From CAWINY01 sp963837635 (GTDB lineage: Bacteria > Acidobacteriota > Terriglobia > Terriglobales > Acidobacteriaceae), in assembly GCA_963837635.1 (NCBI GenBank), contig CAWINY010000005.1, positions 1-64,000 on the forward strand: a stretch of DNA of 64,000 nucleotides. The letters are read 5' to 3'. The notes beneath the pieces are model-generated. The model was not told the DNA's origin. It searched no databases and saw only the letters and a program-made list of their open reading frames with translations. Positions 7,980-17,242 of the stretch are shown piece after piece. The number at the start of each line of letters is the position of its first letter. Positions within the stretch are counted from its first letter, which is position 1. The translations under genes were made by a program, and so were the position numbers.

Positions 7980-9932
7980 CTACATTACCGGCGGCACGCT
8001 GATGCCCATGGTGTCCAGCACGCGCAGCAACTCACGGCGCACCACGGCGGCGGTGGCCAGCAGGAATTTCTTCCGGCCGGGGTCGGCTTCGGTCAGGATG
8101 TGGTGCCGGTGGTAGAAGTTGTTGAACAGTTGCGCCAACTGGAAGGCGTGCTTGGCGGCAAACGCCGGCTCGGTTGAGGCGATACACTGTTCCACTACCC
8201 ACGACGTCTTGGCCGCGGTCAGCCACAGCTCCCAGAGCTCGTTGCTGTCCAGATACTTGCCGAGATCCATCTCCTCTTCTAGCGCCTGCTCGGGCTGCAC
8301 CTCGGCTTTGCGGAAGATGTTGGTCGCGCGCACCACGGCATATTGCGCGTAGGGACCGGTTTCGCCCTCGAAGCTCAGCGCCTCTTTGAAGTCGAATGCA
8401 ATCACCGACTGTTTTGTGAACTTGAGCATGAAGTAGCGCAGCGCGCCGATGGCGATCTGGGTGGCGATCTCGCGGCGTACGGCTTCGCTCAGCTCGGGAT
8501 GGCGTGCCTCCACTTCCTTCAGCGCGGAGGCGATGAGCTGGTCGATCAGGTCGTCGGCCTTGACGCCGAAGCCGCGCCGGCCGCTGACTTCGATGTAGCT
8601 CTTGCCCCACTCGTCCTCGCTGAGCTGGTAACCCAGTTCGGTGGCGCAGCGCGGCGTCAGGGCCACCATCTCGTAGGAAAAATGCGTGTAGTGATCGGAC
8701 TGATCGTTGTACCCGAGCGCGCGCAGCGCCTCGATGACTGTGTTTTGCGGCTCCGCCTGGCGGGCGTCGATCACGTTGTAGATGGCCGACACGCTGCCAA
8801 AGTGTGGATGGCCGGGCTCACTCTGCTCGGCGGAGATCCAGCAGTCCTTGCCTTCTGGATAGCGGAAAAAACGGACGTAGCCAAAGTCCTTGCCCAGCAG
8901 GCCAAACTTCCACAGGTGATAGGCGATGTCCTTGCCCACATAGCCCACAGTGCCGTTGGAGCGCACGATGACCTTGGTGTCGTCATCGGTCTGCTCCTCG
9001 GGCGGTTTGCCTGCGGCGCTGGGACGCTTCATCACCCAACAGCCGGCGTTCTTGCCCTGGGTCTCGTGGTAGAGCACGCCTTTTTCCTTGAGCTGGCCGA
9101 ACGCCGCGTCCCAGAAGTGCAGGCGCAGGATCTCGCTCTCGCGGGGCAGGAAGTCGTACTCGATGTCCAGGCGCAGCATCGTCTCAAGATGTCTTCGCAG
9201 GACGGTTGTGGAGATCAGCTCGGCAATCTCCGCCAGCTCGTTGCCCCCGGTCTCGATGGCATGCAGCGCGTTCAGGCGCATCTCCAGATGTTGCTTGTCC
9301 TCCTCATACCACTGCGACACACGCGCGTAGAGGTCCCAGCAAAGATAGTCAAACCGGGGCTCATGCGCGATCAGCTCGCGGATTTGCTCCTTATTCTTTC
9401 CTTCCAGGTGAACGAACCCGACCACCACGTCGGCAACCTGCACGCCGGTGTTATCGATGTAGTTCTGCACGTCCACCTGGCGCTTGCCCTGGCGCAGCAG
9501 GCGCACGAAGCTGTCGCCGAGAATGGCGTTGCGCAGGTGGCCGATATGCGCCGCCTTGTTGGGGTTGATGGACGTGTGTTCGACCAGGATCTTGCGCCCG
9601 CTGAGATCGTCGCGCGCGGGATGCCTCTGATTGTGCTGAATGGCCTTGGCCGCCTCCGCGCGGCTCAGGCGCGCATTGATATAGCCGGCTCCGGCGACCT
9701 CGAACCGCTCGAACCCTTCCAGGGCGCCGAGGTTGGCCACGATCTCTTCCGCGATCTTGCGTGGCGGCTTGCGCAACCGCTTGGCCAGCTCGAACGGGAG
9801 CGGCAGCGCATACTCGCCCAGCTCGACCTTGGGCGGTTGCTCGACCACAATGCGGGGCAGCTCGAGGTCGTATTGGCGGCGCAGGAACTCGCGCACATGA
9901 TCGATCAGGCGGCGTTGCAACAGGGCGTACAA
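7980..9932 (-). CDS. argS: Arginyl-tRNA synthetase
   Basis: A class I synthetase of 650 residues that charges tRNA-Arg. The N-terminal ArgS domain (about 1-110) is followed by the HIGH motif HIGHLRNAILGD (about 135-146) and the catalytic core with GYVGKDIAYHLWKFGLL. The DALR anticodon-binding domain closes the protein (FNNFYHRHHILTEADPGRKKF). Like many ArgS proteins it lacks a standard KMSKS; SFEGETGPYAQY marks the start of the DALR region. Length is somewhat above the usual 550-600, with extra sequence in the catalytic half (KRPSAAGKPPEEQTDDDTK). Confidence 0.95.
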   Translation of the reverse strand: MYALLQRRLIDHVREFLRRQYDLELPRIVVEQPPKVELGEYALPLPFELAKRLRKPPRKIAEEIVANLGALEGFERFEVAGAGYINARLSRAEAAKAIQHNQRHPARDDLSGRKILVEHTSINPNKAAHIGHLRNAILGDSFVRLLRQGKRQVDVQNYIDNTGVQVADVVVGFVHLEGKNKEQIRELIAHEPRFDYLCWDLYARVSQWYEEDKQHLEMRLNALHAIETGGNELAEIAELISTTVLRRHLETMLRLDIEYDFLPRESEILRLHFWDAAFGQLKEKGVLYHETQGKNAGCWVMKRPSAAGKPPEEQTDDDTKVIVRSNGTVGYVGKDIAYHLWKFGLLGKDFGYVRFFRYPEGKDCWISAEQSEPGHPHFGSVSAIYNVIDARQAEPQNTVIEALRALGYNDQSDHYTHFSYEMVALTPRCATELGYQLSEDEWGKSYIEVSGRRGFGVKADDLIDQLIASALKEVEARHPELSEAVRREIATQIAIGALRYFMLKFTKQSVIAFDFKEALSFEGETGPYAQYAVVRATNIFRKAEVQPEQALEEEMDLGKYLDSNELWELWLTAAKTSWVVEQCIASTEPAFAAKHAFQLAQLFNNFYHRHHILTEADPGRKKFLLATAAVVRRELLRVLDTMGISVPPVM

Positions 9933-10098
9933 GGAATCCCCTTCAGGACAGAGTGGAATCTGGAATCATAACAAAGCGGCGCCCCCGTTTGACGCTCCCA
10001 AGGTGGTTTCCTATGATGAACGATTGTGTTGCGATCTTCAGCGGCCCCGAACGGGCGCGCTACTCGGCGTCCGCAATTATGCGGGATAGATCCTGGGT

Positions 10099-10183
10099 GT
10101 CATCCTGAGCGAAGCGAAGGATCTATGTATTTGGTTTTCAAGATACATAGATTCTCCGCTCCCTTCGGTCGCTCAGAATGACA
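10099..10183. repeat. GTCATCCTGAGCGAAGCGAAGG palindromic element
   Basis: An imperfect inverted repeat of about 85 bases between argS and larC. The left arm is GTCATCCTGAGCGAAGCG, the right arm reads CGGTCGCTCAGAATGAC, and the centre is ATCTATGTATTT paired with AGATACATAGAT. It ends 19 bases before the larC start. Related copies lie at 2272, 14738, 25095, 26168, 40340 and 63519. Confidence 0.8.
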
Positions 10184-10202
10184 ACGCGGGCAGAGAGACT
10201 CC

Positions 10203-11546
10203 ATGCGCATCGCTTACCTCGATTGTTTCTCCGGCATCAGCGGCGACATGTTCCTGGGCGCGCTGGTGGACGCGGGCGTGTCTCCGCGCCTGCTCGAAGA
10301 AACGGTCGCGGCACTCGACCTCGACGCGCGGCTGGAGATCGGCCGTGTGCGCCGCGCCGGCATCTCGGCTACTAAGGTGGACGTGGTGGTTCACGGCCGT
10401 AAAGACCTCCCCATCGACGAAACTCTGGCCGGCCACAGCAGCGAGAAAAGAACCCACCCTTCGCTTCGCGAAAGGGTGGGTCACCCACGCGACGAATCCC
10501 ACATCTGCGAAAACCGCGCAGATGTGGTGCACCCTCATGATCGAGCTCACGGCTATCACCCGCATCGCGGGCTTGGCGAAATTCGCGCCATCATTGATCG
10601 TGCGCCGATCAGCAACACCGCCCGAGAGCGAGCCCTGGCCATGTTCGAAGCGCTGGGCCGCGCCGAAGCCAAGATTCACGAAACCGAGCTCGATCAAGTC
10701 CGTTTCCACGAAGTTGGGGGCGAAGACGCAATTGTGGACATCGTCTGTGCCGCGGTCGGTTCCGAGGCATTGGGAATCGACGAATGGATCTGCTCGCCGT
10801 TGAATGTCGGCAGCGGGAGCGTGCGGTGTGCCCACGGAACGCTGCCGGTCCCCGCGCCCGCAACCCTGGAAATTCTGAAAGAGTGCGGCGCGCCAATCTA
10901 TTCGGGCGAGGTGCGTAAGGAGCTGGTCACGCCCACGGGCGCGGCTATCGTGAGCGTGCTGGCGAAGCGGTTTGAGAGCATGCCGAAACTTAAGCTTGAT
11001 CGCATTGGTTACGGTGCCGGATTCCGTGACTTTGAGGAGCAGCCGAACGTGCTTCGCCTGCTCACCGGCGAAGCAGCGATCCCTGCGGTGAACGCGGAAA
11101 CCGAGTCAATTACGATCCTGGAAACCAATATCGATGATCTCAATCCGCAGGTCTTCGGTTACGTCATCGAGCGCGCGCTGGCAATCGGCGCACTCGACGT
11201 CTTCGGCCTGCCGGTGCAGATGAAGAAAGATCGTCCGGGCACGCTGCTTACGGTGCTGTGCAAGCCCGAACAGGCTCCTGAGCTCACGCGACTGCTTTTT
11301 GCCGAGACCAGCACGCTCGGCGTCCGCACGCGAACCGAACAAAGATACGTGCTCGAGCGGCGCCACGTTAGCGTGCAAACGCACTGGGGAGAGGTGGGCA
11401 TCAAGCTGGGCAGTCTGAATGGTACGATTACCAACTACGCGCCCGAGTACGAAGATTGCCGGCGTCTGGCAAGCGAGCATGGCGTGCCATTGAAATCCGT
11501 AATGCAGGAAGCCATCCGTCTTTATCTGGAACGTAAACATGACTGA
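10203..11546 (+). CDS. larC: Nickel-pincer cofactor biosynthesis protein LarC (DUF111)
   Basis: LarC inserts nickel into the pincer nucleotide cofactor used by lactate racemase and related enzymes. The 447-residue protein starts MRIAYLDCFSGISGDMFLGALVDAG, the family hallmark. It continues with HEVGGEDAIVDIVCAAVG, CSPLNVGSGSV and CAHGTLPVPAPATLEIL, and has the C-terminal LarC2 region (ETNIDDLNPQVFGYVIERAL, KDRPGTLLTVLCKPE). In contrast to Lactobacillus it is one continuous frame. Residues 84-111 derive from two palindromic repeats inserted in frame in the usually variable linker before DIRALI-like sequence. It overlaps metG by 8 bases, so the two are co-translated. Neither larB nor larE is in the window. 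Confidence 0.92.
   Translation: MRIAYLDCFSGISGDMFLGALVDAGVSPRLLEETVAALDLDARLEIGRVRRAGISATKVDVVVHGRKDLPIDETLAGHSSEKRTHPSLRERVGHPRDESHICENRADVVHPHDRAHGYHPHRGLGEIRAIIDRAPISNTARERALAMFEALGRAEAKIHETELDQVRFHEVGGEDAIVDIVCAAVGSEALGIDEWICSPLNVGSGSVRCAHGTLPVPAPATLEILKECGAPIYSGEVRKELVTPTGAAIVSVLAKRFESMPKLKLDRIGYGAGFRDFEEQPNVLRLLTGEAAIPAVNAETESITILETNIDDLNPQVFGYVIERALAIGALDVFGLPVQMKKDRPGTLLTVLCKPEQAPELTRLLFAETSTLGVRTRTEQRYVLERRHVSVQTHWGEVGIKLGSLNGTITNYAPEYEDCRRLASEHGVPLKSVMQEAIRLYLERKHD
10452..10534. repeat. Two palindromic repeats inside larC, in frame
   Basis: The first hairpin, 10452-10481, pairs ACCCACCCTTCGC with GCGAAAGGGTGGGT. The second, 10498-10534, pairs CCCACATCTGCG with CGCAGATGTGG and ends GTGCACCC. 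Intergenic relatives lie at 54426-54460 (first type) and at 41079, 47083 and 58235 (second type). The insert keeps the larC reading frame open and adds about 28 residues. Confidence 0.8.
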
Positions 11547-13725
11547 GCCATCCAAGTTCTACCTGACAACGCCCATCTACTACGTGAATGCGCGCCCGCA
11601 CCTGGGGCACACCTACACCACGGTGGTGTGCGACACCATTGCCCGGCGCAAGCGCATGCATGGCGTGGACACCTGCTTCCTCACCGGCACCGATGAGCAC
11701 GGCCAGAAGATCGAGCGCTCCGCGCAGGCCGCCGGCAAGACGCCCAAGCAACTGGCCGACGAAGTTTCCGCCAGCTTCCGCTCGCTGTGGGACCGCATGG
11801 GCATCCGCTACGACGCCTTCATGCGCACCACCGACCCGCGCCACGAGCACGCGGTGCAGCACCTGTTCACCACCCTGCTCGAGCGCGGCTTCCTGTACAA
11901 AGGTTCGTACACTGGCCAGTACTGCGTCTTCGACGAGCTCTACGTGGACGCCGGCGCCGGCGCTCCCTGTCCCGACTGCGGCCGGCCCACCGAGACCGTC
12001 ACCGAGGAGAATTATTTCTTCAAACTCTCGGCCTTCGAAGACAAGCTGCTGCGCTTGTTTGAAGAGCAGCCGGATTTCATCCGTCCTGAAACCCGCCGCA
12101 ACGAGGTGATCTCCTTTGTGCGCGGCGGGCTGCGCGATCTGAGCGTGAGCCGCGGCACCCTCAAGTGGGGCATCCCGGTACCCGGCGATCCCGAGCAGGT
12201 GATGTACGTCTGGCTGGACGCGCTGTGCACCTACATGAGCGGCATCGGCTACGCCTCCGAGGAGGCCAGCGAGCGCAAGCGCTTCGAGCGCTACTGGCCC
12301 GCCGACGTGCACATGATCGGCAAGGAGATTGTGCGCTTCCACTGCGTCTACTGGCCGGCCTTCCTGATGGCCGCCGGGCTGCCGCTGCCCAAGCACATCG
12401 TGGCCCATGGATGGCTGCTCTTCGAGCAGGACAAGATGTCCAAGTCCAAGGGCAACATCGTGCGCGCCGAAACCATTCTCGAGGTGCTCGGGGCCGACGC
12501 CCTGCGCTACTTCCTGCTGCGCGAGGTCGTATTCGGTCAGGATGGCTCCTTTAGCTTCGACGCGCTGGTGCAGCGCTACAACGCCGACTTGGCCAACGAT
12601 CTCGGCAACCTCGCCAGCCGCACCTTGACGATGATCATCAAGTACTTCCGCGGCGAGGTTCCCTATCCCGCCGGATCAGCCTCGCTCCACGAGGGTGACC
12701 ACGCCATCGCGAAGGTGGCGGGCGAAGCCATCGCGAACTTCAACGCCTGCTTCGAGGACTACCAGTTCTCAAAGGCGCTGGAAGCTGCGTGGGGGCTGGT
12801 CGGGGCGGTGAATAAGTACATCGTTGAGAACGAGCCGTGGGCCTTGGCCGAGCGCCAGGATGAGGTCAGCCGCACTCGCCTCGCCACTACCCTTTACACT
12901 TCCGCCGAGGCGTTGCGCATTGTCACCGCGCTGGCGCACCCGGTGATGCCGGAGGCCACGGCGCGCATCTGGACGCAGCTTGGCCTGGGCAACATCGAGA
13001 AGTTCAAGCTCGCCGACTTGAAGTGGGGACAGCTGCCGCTGGGCACCAAGCTGGGCCAGGTGCAGGGCGTCTTCCCCCGCGCCGACAAGAGCGCCGTGCA
13101 AAAGATGCAAGACATCGAACAACAAAACAACAGACCCGTTGAAGCTCCAGCTACAACCAAGGCCGCCCCGGCAGTGGACGCGCCTGAAGTTTCCTCCACA
13201 CAAGCGGCGGCGCAGCTGCCGACAACGACCCCGGCTGCCGGAACCGGCGCGCAAGCACAACAACCGGCCACCCAAGCTGTCGGGCCGGCGGAGGTGATCG
13301 CAGGCCCTGTCGCTACGGGGTCTGCCGCGCCAGCTTCCACCACGGCGCCCGCCCCCGTTGTCGGCAGCACGGTCGAAACAGCCCTGCACCCCGAGTCGCC
13401 CAAGATCACGATCGACGACTTCGCCAAGGTCGATCTCCGCGTGGCGCAGGTCAAGGTCGCCGAACGCGTGAAGGGCGCGGACAAACTGCTGCGCCTGGAA
13501 GTGGACCTCGGCGACCACACTCGCCAGATCCTGGCGGGCATCGCCTTGGCCTACGAACCCGAACAGTTGGTCGGCCGCAAGATCGTGGTCGTGACCAACC
13601 TGCCACCGCGCAAGATGCGCGGGCTGGAGTCGCAGGGCATGTTGCTGGCCGCTTCGCTCGAAGGCGGCAAGCCAGTGCTGGCAGGATTCCTCGAGGATGT
13701 GCCGCTGGGCGCAAAGCTGAAGTAG
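11539..13725 (+). CDS. metG: Methionyl-tRNA synthetase with C-terminal tRNA-binding domain
   Basis: A 728-residue class I synthetase. It shows the HIGH-type motif PHLGHTYTT (about 20), a zinc knuckle of the single-CxxC type (CPDCGRP, about 140), WLDALCTYMSGIG, and KMSKSKGN (about 300). The anticodon-binding domain ends near 525. It is followed by a low-complexity Ala/Pro/Thr/Gln linker of about 90 residues. A C-terminal EMAP/Trbp domain (about 617-728, TIDDFAKVDLRVAQVKVAERV ... GLESQGMLLAA) serves dimerization and tRNA binding. The gene starts inside larC (ATGACTGA overlap). Confidence 0.95.
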   Translation: MTEPSKFYLTTPIYYVNARPHLGHTYTTVVCDTIARRKRMHGVDTCFLTGTDEHGQKIERSAQAAGKTPKQLADEVSASFRSLWDRMGIRYDAFMRTTDPRHEHAVQHLFTTLLERGFLYKGSYTGQYCVFDELYVDAGAGAPCPDCGRPTETVTEENYFFKLSAFEDKLLRLFEEQPDFIRPETRRNEVISFVRGGLRDLSVSRGTLKWGIPVPGDPEQVMYVWLDALCTYMSGIGYASEEASERKRFERYWPADVHMIGKEIVRFHCVYWPAFLMAAGLPLPKHIVAHGWLLFEQDKMSKSKGNIVRAETILEVLGADALRYFLLREVVFGQDGSFSFDALVQRYNADLANDLGNLASRTLTMIIKYFRGEVPYPAGSASLHEGDHAIAKVAGEAIANFNACFEDYQFSKALEAAWGLVGAVNKYIVENEPWALAERQDEVSRTRLATTLYTSAEALRIVTALAHPVMPEATARIWTQLGLGNIEKFKLADLKWGQLPLGTKLGQVQGVFPRADKSAVQKMQDIEQQNNRPVEAPATTKAAPAVDAPEVSSTQAAAQLPTTTPAAGTGAQAQQPATQAVGPAEVIAGPVATGSAAPASTTAPAPVVGSTVETALHPESPKITIDDFAKVDLRVAQVKVAERVKGADKLLRLEVDLGDHTRQILAGIALAYEPEQLVGRKIVVVTNLPPRKMRGLESQGMLLAASLEGGKPVLAGFLEDVPLGAKLK

Positions 13726-13752
13726 CGCCGGCGTCTCGCCGGCGGGCTCAAC

Positions 13753-14625
13753 ATGTTCGTTGACAGTCACTGCCACCTCGAAGGTCCCAAGTACGACGCC
13801 GATCGCGCCGCAGTCCTCGAACGCGCGCGCCAAGCCGGCGTCACGGCCCTGCTGGCCATCGGTAATGGCAATGGCCCATACGAGGCCGACTGCGGGATCA
13901 AGCTGGCTGAAGAGTTTGATTCCGATCCGGAAGGGACCCGCCGGCGAGACCCTTCGACTCCGCTCAAGGCAGGCTCTGGCGCTACAAGACCGGCGCACAG
14001 CCTGCGCATCTATGCCAGCATCGGCCTTCATCCGCACGAGGCCAAGCTGGCCGACGATGCGGCCTTGGCGCATCTGGAGAAGCTGGCGCGGCACCCGCGC
14101 ATTGTCGCCTGGGGCGAAATCGGGCTGGACTATTGGTACGACTTCTCCCCGCGGGACGTGCAGCGCTGGGCGTTTCACAAGCAACTGGAGTTGGCACAGG
14201 CGGCCAAGAAACCCATCATCATCCATTGCCGCACCTCGAAGGACTCGACCGACGCCTGGGACGACCTGTTCGACATCCTGCGCAAGCACTGGGCGCGGCA
14301 CGGGCTGGGCGGCATCATGCATTGCTTCGGCGGCACGCTGGAACAGGCCCGCGCCTCGCTCGACATGGGATTTCTCATCTCCTTCGCCGGGAATGTCACC
14401 TTTCCCAAAGCCGAGGACATCCGCGTCGCTGCCCGCGAGGTGCCGCTCGACCGCATGCTCATTGAGACTGACTCGCCCTATCTTGCGCCGGTGCCCCACC
14501 GCGGCAAGCGCAACGAACCGGCGTTCGTGACCGAGGTCGCCCGTTGCATCGGCGAGCTGCGAAGCCTGCCGCCCGAGGAGGTCGGCGAACTGACCTCCGC
14601 CAACTTCTTCCGTTTCTTCCGATAA
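13753..14625 (+). CDS. tatD: TatD-family metal-dependent hydrolase
   Basis: A 290-residue TIM-barrel hydrolase of the TatD/YcfH family; members act as 3'-5' exonucleases on DNA. Metal ligands are visible: MFVDSHCHLEG at the start, EIGLDYW near 125, PIIIHCRTSKDST, MHCFGGTLEQA and ETDSPYLAPVPHRGKRNEP. Residues about 62-79 (between EEFDSDPEG and LRIYASIGLHPHE) do not belong to the family and are translated from a dispersed repeat at 13936-13990 inserted in frame. The gene lies 27 bases after metG, with a GCCGGCGTCTCGCCGGCGGG hairpin in between; metG-tatD linkage is common in bacteria. Confidence 0.92.
   Translation: MFVDSHCHLEGPKYDADRAAVLERARQAGVTALLAIGNGNGPYEADCGIKLAEEFDSDPEGTRRRDPSTPLKAGSGATRPAHSLRIYASIGLHPHEAKLADDAALAHLEKLARHPRIVAWGEIGLDYWYDFSPRDVQRWAFHKQLELAQAAKKPIIIHCRTSKDSTDAWDDLFDILRKHWARHGLGGIMHCFGGTLEQARASLDMGFLISFAGNVTFPKAEDIRVAAREVPLDRMLIETDSPYLAPVPHRGKRNEPAFVTEVARCIGELRSLPPEEVGELTSANFFRFFR
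13936..13990. repeat. Dispersed repeat inside tatD, in frame
   Basis: The stretch CCTTCGACTCCGCTCAAG continues into GGCAGGCTCTGGCGCTAC. It matches, in inverse orientation, the intergenic copy at 46999-47040 (GTAGCGCCAGAGCCTGCC, then AGTCGAAGG). The copy is read through as part of TatD without disturbing the frame. Confidence 0.75.
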
Positions 14626-14629
14626 GAGC

Positions 14630-14834
14630 GTTTTACCGCAGAGGGCGCTGAGGTTCGCGCAGAGGACGCGGAGGAGTGCTTTCAACGCGAAGGCGCGAAG
14701 TCGAGGCGATGGGCGGGCGTCTGAGCCCGCCGCCGAGATCCTGAGCGAAGCGAAGGACCTGATGGTGAATCGAGCACGACAGCAGGTCCTTCGCTACGCG
14801 GCAAGGCTGCTCCGCTCCGTCGAAAATCACCCCT
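14630..14834. repeat. Mixed repeat spacer downstream of tatD
   Basis: The spacer opens with TTTTACCGCAGAGGGCGCTGAGG, a member of the ACCGCAGAGG family also found at 17243, 38401 and 39127. It continues with a GGGCGGGCGTCTGAGCCCGCC hairpin. It ends with a degenerate TCCTGAGCGAAGCGAAGGACC element and its inverse. Confidence 0.65.
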
Positions 14835-14835
14835 G

Positions 14836-15129
14836 TCAATCACGCGTCTGCTGGAACAGGGCTGAGGACAACGTTGTAGCCGAGGCGGCGAAGGGCTCGC
14901 GCCAGGGTGCGAGCGCGTTGCTGTCGGGCCAGTACTGCGCCGTCGATTCCATCACTGCTTCTTCCACCCCTTGCTCCCGCAGCCACCCCGCCAACCGCTG
15001 CAACTCCGCCGTGGTGGTTGCGCAGCGCCGCCGCTGAGTTCTCCATTCTTGGCTGTCGCTTTCGACTTCCACCACCACCACCATCAGCACTTTCTTGTGC
15101 ACGTCAATCCCTGCTACCCTATGCGTCAT
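14836..15129 (-). pseudogene. IS110-type transposase, N-terminal remnant
   Basis: The frame begins MTHRVAGIDVHKKVLMVVVVEVES and runs to GWLREQGVEEAVMESTAQYWPDSN. This is the start of an IS110-family DEDD transposase, with the first catalytic Asp in GIDVHK and the conserved ESTxxYW. After about 70 residues the match fades and the frame stops at 97 residues; the usual length is 320-420, so most of the catalytic region is gone. The neighbouring spacer is repeat-rich. It is inactive on this evidence. Confidence 0.75.
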
Positions 15130-15327
15130 TGCTTTCTCCCGGCGTGGATGCGGTAGAAAGCGCGGAAAAAGACGTTACGCACCGTCACGCGCTACCACCC
15201 TTCCCGCCGGGTGGCGTCACACTTATCGGTCCAGCACGCACCTTCCAGGTCACACTCAGGAACGGCCTCGACTCATCCAGAGCGGCAACGACCTTTACCG
15301 TTCCACGCCCGATTCAGCGTACCTGTC

Positions 15328-15383
15328 CTGACCGATTTTCATCTCTGTGGGTGGGCCGAAGGCCCATGTGTCACTCAGGATGA
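15328..15383. repeat. GTGGGTGGGCCGAAGGCCCAT element, in a gene-free 418-base stretch
   Basis: This unit, ending TGTCACTCAGGATGACAG, matches the right part of the cluster at 2480-2523. The rest of the spacer 15130-15548 shows only a TACCACCCTTCCCGCCGGGTGG hairpin-like stretch near 15195. A short ATACCTGATACCTG tract lies at 15483-15510. No gene is seen. Confidence 0.65.
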
Positions 15384-15548
15384 CAGCTCCTATCCTTACT
15401 TGCGCTCTTGACTTGCGCTCTTGCCGGGACGGTTCACAAATCTCCAATTCCGATTCGCCCCGGTTTGCCAACACCCCACCTATTACCTGATACCTGATAC
15501 CTGTTATCCTGCTTTCGAACTCACAAATCATCCCTTTGAGGAGGCATT

Positions 15549-17234
15549 TTGAGCCGCGGAAAACGCATCCTGATTGTCGGCGGAGTGGCGGGAGGCGCAT
15601 CCTGCGCTGCCCGGGCGAGGCGCCTCGACGAAGAGGCCGAGATCATCGTCTTTGAGCGCGGACCGTATGTCTCCTTTGCCAATTGCGGCCTGCCCTACTA
15701 CGTCGGCCAGGTGATCCAGGAGGAGAAAAAGCTGCTGGTCTCCTCGCCGGAACTCTTTCAAAAGTGGTTCCGAATCGAGGTCCGCGCCGAGAACGAAGTC
15801 CTGGCGATCGACCGCGAGCGCTGCGAAATTGAAGTCAAACGGGGCCAAACGGGCGAAGTGTATCGCGAGCACTATGACGCCCTGGTGCTTTCGCCGGGCG
15901 CGGCGCCGATCCGGCCGGCCCTTCCCGGGATCGACTTGCCCGGCATCTTTGTGCTTCGCAATATTCCGGACAGCCGGCATATCAAATCGTGGATCGAAGG
16001 GCGCAAGGTCGAGCGCGCCGTGGTAGTGGGCGGAGGCTTGGTCGGGCTGGAGATGGCGGAGAACCTCGCGCTCCGCGGCATTCATGTAACTGTGGTCGAG
16101 ATGTTGGACCAAGTGATGCCGCCGCTCGATCCGGAAATGGCCGAGCCCGTTCAGCAGCACCTCACGAAACAGGGCGTCTCGCTTCATCTGCGGGAAGCAG
16201 TGTCCGGCTTCGAGCCGGCGGCTGAAGGTGGCCTAGCCGTGCGCACGCAGTCCGGGGCGAAATTCCCGGCGGATCTGGTGATCCTGTCCATCGGCGTGCG
16301 GCCGGAAACCAAGCTGGCAAAAGAGGCGGGGTTGGAGATCGGGGACCGGGGCGGCATCCGCGTCGATGATGCCATGCGCACCAACGACCCGCGCATCTGG
16401 GCGGTGGGCGACGCCGTCGAAATCCGGGACGTTGTCACCGGCGAATGGAACCTGGTTCCACTGGCAGGTCCGGCGAACCGCCAGGGGCGCGTGGCCGCCG
16501 ATTCCATCTGCGGCCGTTCCGCGCATTTTCGCGGCGTGCAATCGACCGTGGTTTGCGGCGTCTTCGGCCTGACAATCGCTGCTACCGGCGCAAACGAGAA
16601 GGCGCTGCGCCGCGCCGGAATCGCGTACGAGAAGATATATCTCCATCCCGCGCAGCATGTCGGCTATTACCCCGGGGCCAAGCCCATCCACATGAAATTG
16701 CTGTTCTCGGGGAAAGATGGCCGCGTGCTCGGCGCCCAGGCGGTCGGGGAGCAAGGGGCTGAAAAGCGCATCGACGTGATTGCCATGGCGATCCAGAAAC
16801 AGGCCACGGTTTTCGATCTGGAAGAAGCCGAGCTTTGCTACGCGCCGCAATACGGCGCCGCTAAAGACCCGGTCAACATGGCCGGCATGATCGCCGCCAA
16901 TGTAGTGCGCGGTGACGTCCCGCTAACGACCTGGGAGGCTCTGCCCGGGACCGACGCCATGATCCTCGATGTGCGCGAACCCTCCGAGTTCGCCAAGGGA
17001 AACATTGAAGGCGCGACCAACATCCCGTTGCCGCAGCTTCGCGACCGGCTGGCCGAGTTGCCGCGCGACCGTGAGATCTGGCTCCATTGCGGCGTTGGGC
17101 AGCGCTCCTACTACGCCTTGCGCATCCTGCTGCAGAACGGCTTCAAGGCCAAGAACCTGCCCGGGGGCTTCATCACCTACCAGCAATTCCGCTCCCGCCT
17201 GAGCGCAAAGACCGTCAGCAGTGGAAAGAGCTGA
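15549..17234 (+). CDS. CoA-disulfide reductase-type FAD oxidoreductase fused to rhodanese
   Basis: A 561-residue flavoprotein of the CoADR-RHD type. I chose the TTG start at 15549 because GAGGAGG lies 6 bases upstream and the FAD-binding motif ILIVGGVAGGASCAAR follows at once. The single active-site Cys46 sits in SFANCGLPYY, as in NADH oxidases and CoA-disulfide reductases. A second dinucleotide-binding motif (VVVGGGLVGLEMAENLA) binds NAD(P)H, and IWAVGDAVE closes the FAD site. The C-terminal rhodanese domain (about 465-555) has Cys514 in HCGVGQRS. Such fusions reduce CoA disulfides, persulfides or polysulfide in the cytoplasm. No nearby sulfur operon is evident. Confidence 0.88.
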   Translation: MSRGKRILIVGGVAGGASCAARARRLDEEAEIIVFERGPYVSFANCGLPYYVGQVIQEEKKLLVSSPELFQKWFRIEVRAENEVLAIDRERCEIEVKRGQTGEVYREHYDALVLSPGAAPIRPALPGIDLPGIFVLRNIPDSRHIKSWIEGRKVERAVVVGGGLVGLEMAENLALRGIHVTVVEMLDQVMPPLDPEMAEPVQQHLTKQGVSLHLREAVSGFEPAAEGGLAVRTQSGAKFPADLVILSIGVRPETKLAKEAGLEIGDRGGIRVDDAMRTNDPRIWAVGDAVEIRDVVTGEWNLVPLAGPANRQGRVAADSICGRSAHFRGVQSTVVCGVFGLTIAATGANEKALRRAGIAYEKIYLHPAQHVGYYPGAKPIHMKLLFSGKDGRVLGAQAVGEQGAEKRIDVIAMAIQKQATVFDLEEAELCYAPQYGAAKDPVNMAGMIAANVVRGDVPLTTWEALPGTDAMILDVREPSEFAKGNIEGATNIPLPQLRDRLAELPRDREIWLHCGVGQRSYYALRILLQNGFKAKNLPGGFITYQQFRSRLSAKTVSSGKS

Positions 17235-17242
17235 TAGACCGT

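Noticed and set aside
8343..9971. 542-codon open frame on the plus strand over argS
   Set aside because: Antisense shadow of argS with no family motif.
12769..14685. 638-codon open frame on the minus strand across metG and tatD
   Set aside because: Shadow of two well-supported genes; composition follows their third-codon GC bias.
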